The position numbers and the translations under genes are program-made. The notes beneath the pieces are model-generated. The model was given only the letters and a program-made list of their open reading frames with translations. It searched no databases and was not told the DNA's origin. From Leptospira johnsonii (GTDB taxonomy: Bacteria; Spirochaetota; Leptospiria; Leptospirales; Leptospiraceae), in the NCBI RefSeq assembly GCF_003112675.1, contig NZ_BFAY01000005.1, positions 434,001 to 498,000 on the forward strand: a stretch of DNA of 64,000 nucleotides, written 5' to 3'. This document shows, piece by piece, positions 36,977-45,020 of the stretch; position 1 is the stretch's first letter; the number at the start of each line of letters is the position of its first letter.

Positions 36977-37519
36977 ATGCCATCTAAGAAAAACGCATTA
37001 CTGATCTCTTCTGCTTTTATTGTAGTTGTTCTTATTTTTATTTTCACTAGAAGCCAGGCCGGAGCCACTCAATCCTCTTCCAAGAATGTTTTTTCGGAAG
37101 GGCTCTCTATTTTCTCTGGATTTATCAAATTGGGAACTTCTTCTTCTCCCTATAACGAAGATAACGCAGTTGTATCCGCATCCCTTTTAAAAAGTGAGAC
37201 TCCTGATAATCTATATTGGGTTGCAGTTGCTACTCCCCAAGATGCGGGAGAAAAAAAAGCTCAGGAAGAACTCCTGGAACATTGGGCAACATTGTATGGA
37301 AAGATCTACTCCAACAAAGCTACCCGCAAAGAGATCGATGAATATTATACCTCTCAGATAAAGCTCCAAGAGGACCAACTAGAACTATTGCGCTTAATGG
37401 AAGAAAGATATCCAGAGCGCCTTGATGACGAAAAACGCAGAATGATCTTAGCCGGCAAAGAACTGTACGGCAAAAAGCTGAAAAACGTAACCGAAGAATA
37501 CAAAAAACATACAAACTAG
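36977..37519 (+). CDS. Membrane-anchored helical periplasmic protein, copy 2
   Basis: The 180-residue paralogue of the protein at 31677. It starts MPSKKNALLISSAFIVVVL with one membrane segment (about 7-25), has the shared KNVFSEG block, and from about residue 72 the same helical blocks: ETPDNLYW, LYGKIYSNKATRKEID, QIKLQEDQLELL, RRMILAGKELYGKKLKNV. The N-terminal anchor and linker have diverged while the helical part is almost unchanged, indicating selection on the latter. It precedes the second M19-like gene by 19 bases. Confidence 0.7.
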   Translation: MPSKKNALLISSAFIVVVLIFIFTRSQAGATQSSSKNVFSEGLSIFSGFIKLGTSSSPYNEDNAVVSASLLKSETPDNLYWVAVATPQDAGEKKAQEELLEHWATLYGKIYSNKATRKEIDEYYTSQIKLQEDQLELLRLMEERYPERLDDEKRRMILAGKELYGKKLKNVTEEYKKHTN

Positions 37520-37538
37520 TAAGTAGGGAGAGAAACGT

Positions 37539-39758
37539 ATGAAAACTCGGCTTTTACGAGGTCCTGCGTTAGGCGTCGTGTTCCTGGCTGTTTTTGTCAC
37601 GAGTACGTCCATTTTCGGTGATCCATATTGGGGAACATTTAAGAAGGATGGTTGCACCGCAATTTTTCCTGGGAAGCGTCAATATTCAGCAATCCTTTAC
37701 GGGATCCCGTCCGGCCAGAGTTGGGAAACAACCTGCGCAAATATGGGAGCAACCATCAACGGCCAAGTATTTACTAAGCCAAGCCGTTGTAAAAACACAG
37801 GATTCAATATGTGGGGAGAATTCGATCTGGTCGATGATTCTTGCGAAGCGAACTGGGCTGCACCGGACGAAGGCGGGATCTATAATTACACTCATAAGAA
37901 TGACGGTTGTCAATCCTCTGGGACTTATGCAGGTAAAAGAAAGTATTCTTCACGTTTATGGAATATAGTAGGTGTTACCTGGGAAGAAGCCTGTGCCAAA
38001 ATGCCGATTACTATCGCGGGAAAAACCTATACAACTCCTCATCGATGTGTGAACACAGGCGGTGCAACAGGAATGTGGGGAGAATGGTATGTCGCAGATT
38101 CTAGTTGTGAAACCGCTCCACAAGCTTACACCAGAGGAGCTAACGATTCTCTTAAAAGAACCGGCACTCTTTCAGGTTATGTAGATCTTCATACTCACCC
38201 GATGGCTCATTTAGGTTTTGGTGGAGTTATCTTTCATGGTTCTCCATTCGGGGCACCTGCAACTGCATTAGCTGATTGTCCTAGCGTTTCCGACGAGGGA
38301 CATTCTGCAGGACACTCTAGGGTAGAAGCAATCGTACAAGACGATGTTATCGGAGCCTTATTAGGAACCGTTCGCCACGATAACCGAGGCTATAGCAGCT
38401 TTCCTTATTGGCCTGCTAACAATAGCTACACTCACCAAACTATGTATTATGAATGGATCAAACGCGCATATGAAGGCGGGATGAGAGCCATGGTAGTACT
38501 CGCTGTAAATGGTGACTATATGTTCGGAGCAACGGATAACGGACTTCCAGACATCATCAAAGGAATAGCGATCGCTACCGATCCTGTCTATGACCTGAAC
38601 GATATGAACACTTTACGCCGCCAGACTCAGGCAGTGTATGATATGCAAGCTTGGATCGACGAACAAAGCGGCGGTCCTGGACAAGGCTGGTTCCGTATCG
38701 TTAAAACTCCTGCAGAAGCGCAGAGTGTAATTTCTGGCGGTAAACTTGCAGTGGTCTTAGGCGCGGAAGTGGACTATCTGGTAGATTGTACCGGAAGCAA
38801 CTGTAACGATTCTATGATCACACAAGGCGTTCAGGAACTATATGACCTGGGACTACGTTATGTGTTCCCGATCCACTTAAAAACCAACGGATTCGGTGGG
38901 GCAGGTCTCTATAATATCCTGGGAAGTGGAACCAAGTATGATTGTAAACATTACGGACAGGATTGTAACACTGCTGGTCTAACCACTTACGGACAGAAGG
39001 TACTTAGAGAGTTGATGAAAAAAGGAATGATCATCGACGTGGGTCATATGTCCGCAAAATCTTTGGACGGAGCTCTTACATTTGCTGAGCAACAGTCTTA
39101 TCCAGGTATCGTAACAGGTCACACCGGTGTATATGATATGGCGAATAAAGGAAATCGTCATGAGGCAAACCCAACAGGTGCAGCTCTCAAACGTATCAGC
39201 ACCTTAGGTGGAATGATCGGGCTTATCACAGGCCAAGGAAATCTGGAAGAGATAGGTGAGTGGAGACAAAATAGCGACGGTTCTTATATCGCACATGCTT
39301 GCGGCGGAACTAGTCAAACATTCGCCCAATCTTACCAATATCTCAAAACTCTAATAGGTGATCCTGCTTACGATGGAAGGATCGCTGTCGGAACAGATTT
39401 TAACGGATTTGCCCATATGCCTGGACCTCGTTATGGAACCCGTGCTTGTCCTGGAGGAACCTCAGTCATTGCACAACCAGAAGCTTCTAAAGTAGGTTAT
39501 CCTTTCTCTCCGGATTCTTCCATTCGATTAGCGGCAACTCTTGCGGCGAATCCTTCTCTTGGAAAATACTCCTTCGGGAACAGGACATTCGACTTCAATA
39601 CGGAAGGTGCATCCCATATAGGGCTCATGCCTGACTTCTTTGAAGACCTAAGACAACAGGGACTCAAACGTTCCGATCTGGAACCGGTCTATAGATCCGC
39701 AGACTTCTTCACTACGATGTGGCAGAACGCGGTAAATAGAAGCGGAAGTATCCAGTAA
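37539..39758 (+). CDS. Secreted M19-like metallodipeptidase with two Cys-rich modules, copy 2
   Basis: At 739 residues it equals copy 1 in length and matches it along the whole sequence. It has a signal peptide (ending SIFG before DPYWG), two four-cysteine modules with MWGEF and MWGEW, and the M19-like domain with DLHTHP, GAEVDYL, DVGHMS, TGHTGVYDM, Arg and VGTDFNG. All putative metal and catalytic residues of copy 1 are kept, so both copies are expected to be active or inactive together. GGGAGAG precedes ATG 37539. Differences cluster in the signal peptide and scattered surface-type positions. Confidence 0.82.
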   Translation: MKTRLLRGPALGVVFLAVFVTSTSIFGDPYWGTFKKDGCTAIFPGKRQYSAILYGIPSGQSWETTCANMGATINGQVFTKPSRCKNTGFNMWGEFDLVDDSCEANWAAPDEGGIYNYTHKNDGCQSSGTYAGKRKYSSRLWNIVGVTWEEACAKMPITIAGKTYTTPHRCVNTGGATGMWGEWYVADSSCETAPQAYTRGANDSLKRTGTLSGYVDLHTHPMAHLGFGGVIFHGSPFGAPATALADCPSVSDEGHSAGHSRVEAIVQDDVIGALLGTVRHDNRGYSSFPYWPANNSYTHQTMYYEWIKRAYEGGMRAMVVLAVNGDYMFGATDNGLPDIIKGIAIATDPVYDLNDMNTLRRQTQAVYDMQAWIDEQSGGPGQGWFRIVKTPAEAQSVISGGKLAVVLGAEVDYLVDCTGSNCNDSMITQGVQELYDLGLRYVFPIHLKTNGFGGAGLYNILGSGTKYDCKHYGQDCNTAGLTTYGQKVLRELMKKGMIIDVGHMSAKSLDGALTFAEQQSYPGIVTGHTGVYDMANKGNRHEANPTGAALKRISTLGGMIGLITGQGNLEEIGEWRQNSDGSYIAHACGGTSQTFAQSYQYLKTLIGDPAYDGRIAVGTDFNGFAHMPGPRYGTRACPGGTSVIAQPEASKVGYPFSPDSSIRLAATLAANPSLGKYSFGNRTFDFNTEGASHIGLMPDFFEDLRQQGLKRSDLEPVYRSADFFTTMWQNAVNRSGSIQ

Positions 39759-39766
39759 CTTAAGCT

Positions 39767-39793
39767 AAGGCCCGCTGCACAGCGGGCCTTTTT
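39767..39793 (+). terminator. Terminator of unit 2
   Basis: AAGGCCCGCT (39767-39776) pairs perfectly with AGCGGGCCTT (39781-39790) over a 4-base loop, with TTTTT at the end. It lies 8 bases after the stop. Confidence 0.92.
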
Positions 39794-39877
39794 CTATCCT
39801 CAAGCCCCAAAGAAAAAGTTTGGTCTTTGGAACGAAAAGAGAAGAATAGGTTCTAAGATAAAAAGAGCTTATTTTCT

Positions 39878-40357
39878 ATGAGGCTTTTATTGTACCCAAA
39901 GACCCTAATTCCTTCCTTATTCCTTTTACTTACTGTAGCCTGCTCCAACGGAGACACAGATTCCACGGACGATACTGCAGCGAGCCTATTATACTCTGCT
40001 TATGGAGCCAGTTTTACTCCCGTGCCTACCGGTGGATGTGCGGATTCAGCAGTTCCATCTATCGTTACGGGAGGATCCAACACATTCTCCGGTGCTAGCT
40101 ATTATTATTATTTCTATTCTTTTACAGGAAACGGCGCAACAAATACCTTCAATGTTAGTTTTACTAGCGGAGAAGCAGACCTTTGGATCGGTACGGAGAA
40201 TGCAGTGCTCATCCCAACGGATTTCAGTCAGGTAGAAGTTAGAAGTGAAAATATCGGGACCGAATCCCATTCCGGAGTAAGTACTGCAAGCGGTTCCACT
40301 CGTTGTTTGGTCATCCCCGTCACGGATGCGGGAACCATCACGTTATCAGTGCAGTGA
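39878..40357 (+). CDS. Putative lipoprotein with beta-rich domain
   Basis: The 159-residue product has a signal peptide ending in LLLTVAC (lipobox, Cys22), followed by an acidic linker and a beta-rich domain. The domain contains YYYYFYSFTGNGATNTFNVSF and ADLWIGTE, which resembles bacterial pre-peptidase C-terminal (PPC) folds. It is probably surface or periplasmic. No closer family is recognised. It follows the terminator of unit 2 and may be independent. Confidence 0.7.
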   Translation: MRLLLYPKTLIPSLFLLLTVACSNGDTDSTDDTAASLLYSAYGASFTPVPTGGCADSAVPSIVTGGSNTFSGASYYYYFYSFTGNGATNTFNVSFTSGEADLWIGTENAVLIPTDFSQVEVRSENIGTESHSGVSTASGSTRCLVIPVTDAGTITLSVQ

Positions 40358-40383
40358 ATTCACGACCATAGTTTAATAAATAA

Positions 40384-40411
40384 TTGACAATCGCTTCTCC
40401 GGCCTTATCTT
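40384..40411 (+). promoter_or_regulatory. Promoter of the membrane protein gene at 40444
   Basis: TTGACA (40384-40389), 16 bases, TATCTT (40406-40411). AAGGAGC follows at a good distance from ATG 40444. The -35 is perfect, the -10 four of six. Confidence 0.6.
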
Positions 40412-40443
40412 TCCGTTTCCAGGTCCATTAAGGAGCAAAACGG

Positions 40444-41061
40444 ATGTCAACAAGCGAACCACTAAGTATAGTCGGTATCATTAAAAACAGCATTGAGTTA
40501 GGGTTAAAAAACTTCGTACCCCTATTCGTTGCTTTTATTCTTTGGTTAGTAACAGTATGGATACCATACTTGAACGTAGGAACATCGATCGGACTATTTT
40601 TTCTAATCCCGATCAAGATCGGAAGAGGAGAATCTTTTTCACCTACGGATATCTTTAACAAAGAAAATAGGAAATACATTGGTGAATTCTTTCTTACCAC
40701 TGGCTTTGTGATTTTAGGGTTTTATGCGGGAGTACTTTTCTTTGTTATTCCTGCATTCGTTATCGCAGTAGCATGGGGCCAAGCAACTTATCTATTATTC
40801 GATAAGGGATATGATCCGATCCAAGCGATCAAAAAGAGTAATGAGATCACCTATGGTAAAAAATGGATTATATTCTTAGGCTCAGTAGCATTAGTACTTA
40901 GTATTGCAATTGGAACTTTCATTCTTGGATATATTGCAGGTCTGATCAGCCAATATTTAACTTACCTAATATTCTTTGTGATCTATGTGACCTTCTTTCC
41001 GATCGTTATCTCGTCTAACGGATATATTTATAATACGCTGGCTAAAGAAGCAGGATTATAA
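40444..41061 (+). CDS. Integral membrane protein of unknown function
   Basis: The 205-residue protein has about five membrane segments (near residues 22-42, 43-55, 76-98, 140-165, 170-190) and short loops. It opens with STSEPLSIVGIIKNSIELGLKNF, a pattern seen in DUF975/YciC-like membrane proteins where an amphipathic helix precedes the first segment. The function is unknown. It has its own promoter, ribosome binding site and terminator, so it is monocistronic. Confidence 0.7.
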   Translation: MSTSEPLSIVGIIKNSIELGLKNFVPLFVAFILWLVTVWIPYLNVGTSIGLFFLIPIKIGRGESFSPTDIFNKENRKYIGEFFLTTGFVILGFYAGVLFFVIPAFVIAVAWGQATYLLFDKGYDPIQAIKKSNEITYGKKWIIFLGSVALVLSIAIGTFILGYIAGLISQYLTYLIFFVIYVTFFPIVISSNGYIYNTLAKEAGL

Positions 41062-41068
41062 TTCTAAC

Positions 41069-41098
41069 AAAAAAGGCGCCGGATGGGCGCCTTTTTTT
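41069..41098. terminator. Bidirectional terminator
   Basis: GGCGCC (41075-41080) and GGCGCC (41086-41091) form a stem over a 5-base loop, flanked by A6 on the left and T7 on the right. It separates the membrane protein gene from convergent xseB. Confidence 0.88.
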
Positions 41099-41123
41099 CG
41101 ATCTTGTATAAGTTCTAATTTAT

Positions 41124-41411
41124 TTAAAACAACTCGTCATCGTCGTTAGGCGGAGTTGCCGCTCTAGAAGAAGTTTCCGACTTAGGACTTGCGGTCTTTT
41201 TCTGAGTTTCTCCGCTTCCTGATTTGGAAAGATATTCTATTTTTCCTTCCGCTTCTGCGAGAATGGATTGGCAAAGGATCTTAAGTTCCATCCCTCTTTC
41301 ATAGGATTTGATTGACTCTTCTAAGGTCAATTGGCCTCTTTCCAAGTTTTCTGCGATCTGTTCCAATTCGGTTAAGGCCTGTTCAAAACTGATTTCTGTC
41401 TTTTTACTCAT
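41124..41411 (-). CDS. xseB: Exodeoxyribonuclease VII small subunit
   Basis: The 95-residue product has the XseB helix pair ([36 protein letters not shown]) and a disordered tail rich in Ser, Thr and Lys. XseB binds XseA in several copies to make the single-strand exonuclease. Its ATG overlaps the xseA stop. Confidence 0.93.
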   Translation of the reverse strand: MSKKTEISFEQALTELEQIAENLERGQLTLEESIKSYERGMELKILCQSILAEAEGKIEYLSKSGSGETQKKTASPKSETSSRAATPPNDDDELF

Positions 41412-42685
41412 TGTATTTCACCTTGGTAAGAAACCCGAATCCTACCTTCCGCTAATATGACCTCTAGTTCTTCTTCTTTCTCCAATTGAGCCGGAGATGT
41501 AACGACTTTTTTTCCTTTCTTGCGGACCACAGAATATCCTCTTTTCAAGGTTCCCAAAGGAGAAAATCCTTCCAGTTTTCCAGAGAGAAGTTGGAACTCC
41601 TTCTTCTTTCTTTCCAACTGGGATTTAAAAGAAGTTATAAGTCCATTCGATACGGGACTGAATTTATTCTGGGCACTCATCAGATAGTTTTTGCCCAATA
41701 GATGGATCCTGGAATTGATCTCGTCGAGTTGCAAAATTCGATCATTCAACATGGATCTAGGATCTAAAAATGCTTTTTTATTCGTAAGGATCCTAAGCCT
41801 TTCTTTCAAATTGCTCGCCTGGTTTTTTAAAGCGGTCTTGAGCCGGACTTCAAATTCTATAAGTCCCGATTCTACAAGTTCCATTTCGGGCACCGCCATT
41901 TCTGCGGCAGCAGTTGGAGTAGGAGCAAAATGGTCCGCTGCCAGATCTGAAAGAACAGAATCTATCTGGTGGCCCACTGCGGAAATGATTGGAACTCTAC
42001 TTTCTGCGAATGCAAGGACCACTTTTTCGTCATTGAAGGCCATTAGGTCTTCTGTACTTCCCCCACCTCTGCCTGCAATGATCAGATCCACATCCCATTT
42101 CGGATCATTCAATTGCTTGATTGCGGAAATAATAGACTCAGGCGCTCCATCTCCCTGTACTAAACAAGGAGAGATCAAAATATCTATATTAGGAAATCTT
42201 TGCTTAGAGATCCGGATAATATCTTCAATCGCCGCTCCTGTAGGGGAAGTGGCCACTCCGATCCTCCAAGGGAAAGCAGGTAGCTTACGTTTTCTCTCCG
42301 GATCGAATACACCTTGGGCAGCAAGTTTTCTTTTTAATTCTTCTATTTGGAGTAGAAGGTCTCCTTGTCCCAACTCTTCTATTTTAGAAATGTTTAAATT
42401 ATACTGTCCCCTAGGTTCATAAACAGAGATCGCACCGAATGCTTTTATCTCCATTCCGTTTTCAAGAGGTTTTCCCTTATACCTTCCATTGCTATAGGAG
42501 AAAAAAGTACAGGCAATAAGTGACTTTGGATCTTTTAGATTAAAGTAAATATGGCCCTGGTGGGACTTGGAATAATTGGAGATCTCTCCTTGTATCCAGA
42601 TATTTCGAAGAATATCCGGACCGGTCAGAAGTTGTTTAACGATAGAATTGATCTCGGAAACTGAATATGTTTTTGTTTCTTCCAT
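41408..42685 (-). CDS. xseA: Exodeoxyribonuclease VII large subunit
   Basis: XseA degrades single-stranded DNA from both ends. The 425-residue protein has an N-terminal OB fold (about 1-100, [23 protein letters not shown]), the catalytic region with [30 protein letters not shown] and [27 protein letters not shown] coiled-coil region follows and the end reads [11 protein letters not shown] 42685 is chosen over TTG 42688. It lies 6 bases from the AI-2E-type gene upstream. Confidence 0.95.
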   Translation of the reverse strand: MEETKTYSVSEINSIVKQLLTGPDILRNIWIQGEISNYSKSHQGHIYFNLKDPKSLIACTFFSYSNGRYKGKPLENGMEIKAFGAISVYEPRGQYNLNISKIEELGQGDLLLQIEELKRKLAAQGVFDPERKRKLPAFPWRIGVATSPTGAAIEDIIRISKQRFPNIDILISPCLVQGDGAPESIISAIKQLNDPKWDVDLIIAGRGGGSTEDLMAFNDEKVVLAFAESRVPIISAVGHQIDSVLSDLAADHFAPTPTAAAEMAVPEMELVESGLIEFEVRLKTALKNQASNLKERLRILTNKKAFLDPRSMLNDRILQLDEINSRIHLLGKNYLMSAQNKFSPVSNGLITSFKSQLERKKKEFQLLSGKLEGFSPLGTLKRGYSVVRKKGKKVVTSPAQLEKEEELEVILAEGRIRVSYQGEIQ

Positions 42686-42691
42686 CAAAAA

Positions 42692-43807
42692 TTAACTGGC
42701 GAAAAAGTCTTTTCTGTACAATTTCCAGAAGTCCCAAAGGATCACAACCATTGTGACTGCAACTGGTCCTAAAACCAATCCCATGATCCCGAATTCTTGG
42801 ATCCCTCCGATCAAAGACAAGAAGATCAACAGAGGATGGATCCTAAGCTTTTTATCCAACATCTTCGGTTTTACTACATTCTCTAAAACGATATACAAGG
42901 TCAGACCCATTACCATAAACAAACTGGCGCCAATGATATTATTCTCGATGAACATCAAATAAAGTCCAATCGGCAACCAAACCACTGAAGTTCCAATCAC
43001 AGGGATCAAAGAGAAGAATGCAGCAAGACTCGCGTATAAGAACGGGTTGGAAATTTTTGCGAATAAAAGAAGAATATAAACAGCAGCCCCCTGCATAATG
43101 GAAACAATTAGATTTCCTTTAAATACAGTCTGAACCGCGGCGGCAACCTTTCTACCAACTTGTTCTTCCACCTCGGTGGAGAAGGGGAGATTGTCCAAAA
43201 TGAACCTTTCTATCTTTCTTCCGTCTTGGTAAAAAAAGAACAAAAGTAAAAGTGAGAAGAAGAGATTCATGATAATCCCGGCTGGAAGATCGATAGAACC
43301 TAGAATAAAAGAAGAAGCATTACTCAAAACTGCGTACAAGCTATCCAAGTTTAGGATATCTATATAATTCTTAGCAAAGTCCCCGTAAATTTCAGGAAGT
43401 TTTACCCAAAAGAATGGATTATCCGTAAATAGATCCGTAAGAATATTCAAACTCATGATCGTATCTATGATCTTATCTTCCGAAAGAGAGATCCTGATCT
43501 TGAATAGAATGGAAAGAGATTCTTCGATCAGAGTGCGGATCATAAAATAAGAAGGCAAAATTACGATCATACAAACAGAACCGATCATGATCCATGGGGC
43601 CACTGGCTCGAATCTGGGGCCGACCAATCTTCTCAATTGTTTGTATTGTTTACGTGTAGCTAAGTATAAGATCAAAGCGACAAGTGCGGAATAGAAATAA
43701 GGCCTTAAAACTACGAATAATAAAAGTCCCGTCCCGATGCAGAATATGCCTAGGATCAGGTTAAAAAGTTTTCGGTTGGTTTCCTGTCCTTCTTTGGGGG
43801 ACATCAA
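42692..43807 (-). CDS. AI-2E/PerM family transporter
   Basis: The 371-residue membrane protein matches the AI-2E transporter-like (PerM/YdiK) family: multiple membrane segments, a large extracytoplasmic loop after the first three, and the signature FFSLIPVIGTSVVWLPIGLYLM followed by VLENVVKPKMLDKKLRIHPLLIFLSLIGG and GLVLGPVAV. Substrates vary (sodium/proton antiport, AI-2 export) and cannot be told from sequence. It overlaps the secreted protein gene upstream by 4 bases. Confidence 0.9.
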   Translation of the reverse strand: MMSPKEGQETNRKLFNLILGIFCIGTGLLLFVVLRPYFYSALVALILYLATRKQYKQLRRLVGPRFEPVAPWIMIGSVCMIVILPSYFMIRTLIEESLSILFKIRISLSEDKIIDTIMSLNILTDLFTDNPFFWVKLPEIYGDFAKNYIDILNLDSLYAVLSNASSFILGSIDLPAGIIMNLFFSLLLLFFFYQDGRKIERFILDNLPFSTEVEEQVGRKVAAAVQTVFKGNLIVSIMQGAAVYILLLFAKISNPFLYASLAAFFSLIPVIGTSVVWLPIGLYLMFIENNIIGASLFMVMGLTLYIVLENVVKPKMLDKKLRIHPLLIFLSLIGGIQEFGIMGLVLGPVAVTMVVILWDFWKLYRKDFFAS

Positions 43808-44322
43808 AATCCTCGGTTCGCAGTTTTCTGGAATAATTTTACGATACTTCCTTTTTCTTCGGAATGGATGGTGATCGCGAGTATCTTATGCCTAAGAACG
43901 TCCACCAAATACAGACTTTTCTCCTCAGATTTTTGACTCTGTAAAATTTTATGACCGAAACTGGAGATCAAATATTCGTAATATCTCTCCATCGTGGTTT
44001 TTGGAAGAGAAGTTTTAAAAACTACAACCGCTTCCTTATTATCCAGCAAACGATCCGCTTTCAATTCGGTAAAAAACAATACCTCAGAATCATCCGGAAC
44101 AAAATTGCTCGGAATGGAAGAAGGTGCCTTATATGGTTTTTCAACTATGGTGAGTTGGTTATGCCTGAAAATTTTAGGTCTGTCCTTGACCTTTTTGGTT
44201 TTTACAGGGTCAGGGTTCATCAAATCGGGTAATTTGGGTTCTTGAGAAAAAAGAGAAAAATTCCCGATCAGTAAAAATACTAGAACCAAACCGAGGACTT
44301 GCGAGAAACTGCGGCCTTCCAC
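43804..44322 (-). CDS. Secreted hypothetical protein
   Basis: The 172-residue product has a signal peptide (LGLVLVFLLIGNFSLFSQ), likely cut before QEPK, and a compact domain with YKAPSSIPSNFVPDDSEVLFFTEL and a MERYYEYLISSFGHKILQSQKSE segment. I recognise no family. GTG 44322 is the start used. It precedes the transporter in the same operon. Confidence 0.7.
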   Translation of the reverse strand: MEGRSFSQVLGLVLVFLLIGNFSLFSQEPKLPDLMNPDPVKTKKVKDRPKIFRHNQLTIVEKPYKAPSSIPSNFVPDDSEVLFFTELKADRLLDNKEAVVVFKTSLPKTTMERYYEYLISSFGHKILQSQKSEEKSLYLVDVLRHKILAITIHSEEKGSIVKLFQKTANRGF

Positions 44323-44369
44323 GAAATTTAGTTGAATCTAACGCTTCCCCCTTGACAATCCTTTTCTAG

Positions 44370-45014
44370 ATGCAATTCGCCGGATTCGATTTTTATATCC
44401 AAACTCTATTGGATTGGGTATCCGGTCTGCCCAGTGCTCTGGTCTGGTTTTTTTTCGCCTTTTCCAATTTTACCGAAAACGTTTTTCCTCCTTGGCCGGG
44501 TGATACAGTCACTGCATTCGGAGGATTTTTACTAGCAAGAGGCGCCTTAAGTTTTTGGGAATTGGTCTCAAGCACCTTAGTTGGAAATCTTGCAGGCGCC
44601 TGGGTAATGTATGCATTCGGCCATAAACTATTAGATTGGCTGAAGAATAGAAACTTCCCATTCAAATCGGAACTGTACAACGAAGAAGCCATAGAAAAAA
44701 CCTTGGCTTGGTTTTCTAGGAATGGAGTCGTAGTAGTGCTCTTTTCCAGATTCTCCGCAGGGATACGATTCTTCGTTTCCATAGTAGCGGGAATGGTGGA
44801 TATGAGACCTTTGCTGTTCTTCTCAGTATTCACTTTAGCGGTCAGTATCTGGTGTGGCATACTGATCTATGGTGGATTTTATTTAGGATCTCACTGGGAA
44901 AAGGTCCTGGAATTTTTAGCTCTGTATAACAAAATTTTTACGGGCTTCTTCGTGACCGCAGTTCTTGGATTTATAATCTACAAAAAGTTTTTTGAAAGAA
45001 AGAAGGAAGCCTAG
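44370..45014 (+). CDS. DedA family membrane protein
   Basis: The 214-residue protein belongs to the DedA/SNARE-associated superfamily: ENVFPPWPGDTVTAFGGFL, GNLAGAWVMYAFGHKLLDW and the re-entrant helix FSRFSAGIRFFVSIVAGM with conserved Arg, Gly and Phe. DedA proteins are flippases or regulators of undecaprenyl phosphate and lipid traffic in other bacteria. The stop codon overlaps that of the convergent App1-like gene. Confidence 0.9.
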   Translation: MQFAGFDFYIQTLLDWVSGLPSALVWFFFAFSNFTENVFPPWPGDTVTAFGGFLLARGALSFWELVSSTLVGNLAGAWVMYAFGHKLLDWLKNRNFPFKSELYNEEAIEKTLAWFSRNGVVVVLFSRFSAGIRFFVSIVAGMVDMRPLLFFSVFTLAVSIWCGILIYGGFYLGSHWEKVLEFLALYNKIFTGFFVTAVLGFIIYKKFFERKKEA

Positions 45015-45020
45015 GCTTCC
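45005..45020. repeat. Perfect palindrome spanning two overlapping stop codons
   Basis: GGAAGCCTAGGCTTCC reads the same on both strands. The dedA stop (TAG 45012-45014) and the stop of the App1-like gene (CTA on this strand, 45011-45013) both lie in its centre, so both proteins end in Glu-Ala. It could fold as a hairpin in either transcript and serve as a weak terminator. Confidence 0.6.

Noticed and set aside
44352..44380. TTGACA before dedA as a promoter
   Set aside because: A -10 at normal spacing would fall inside the coding sequence, and none is recognisable there.
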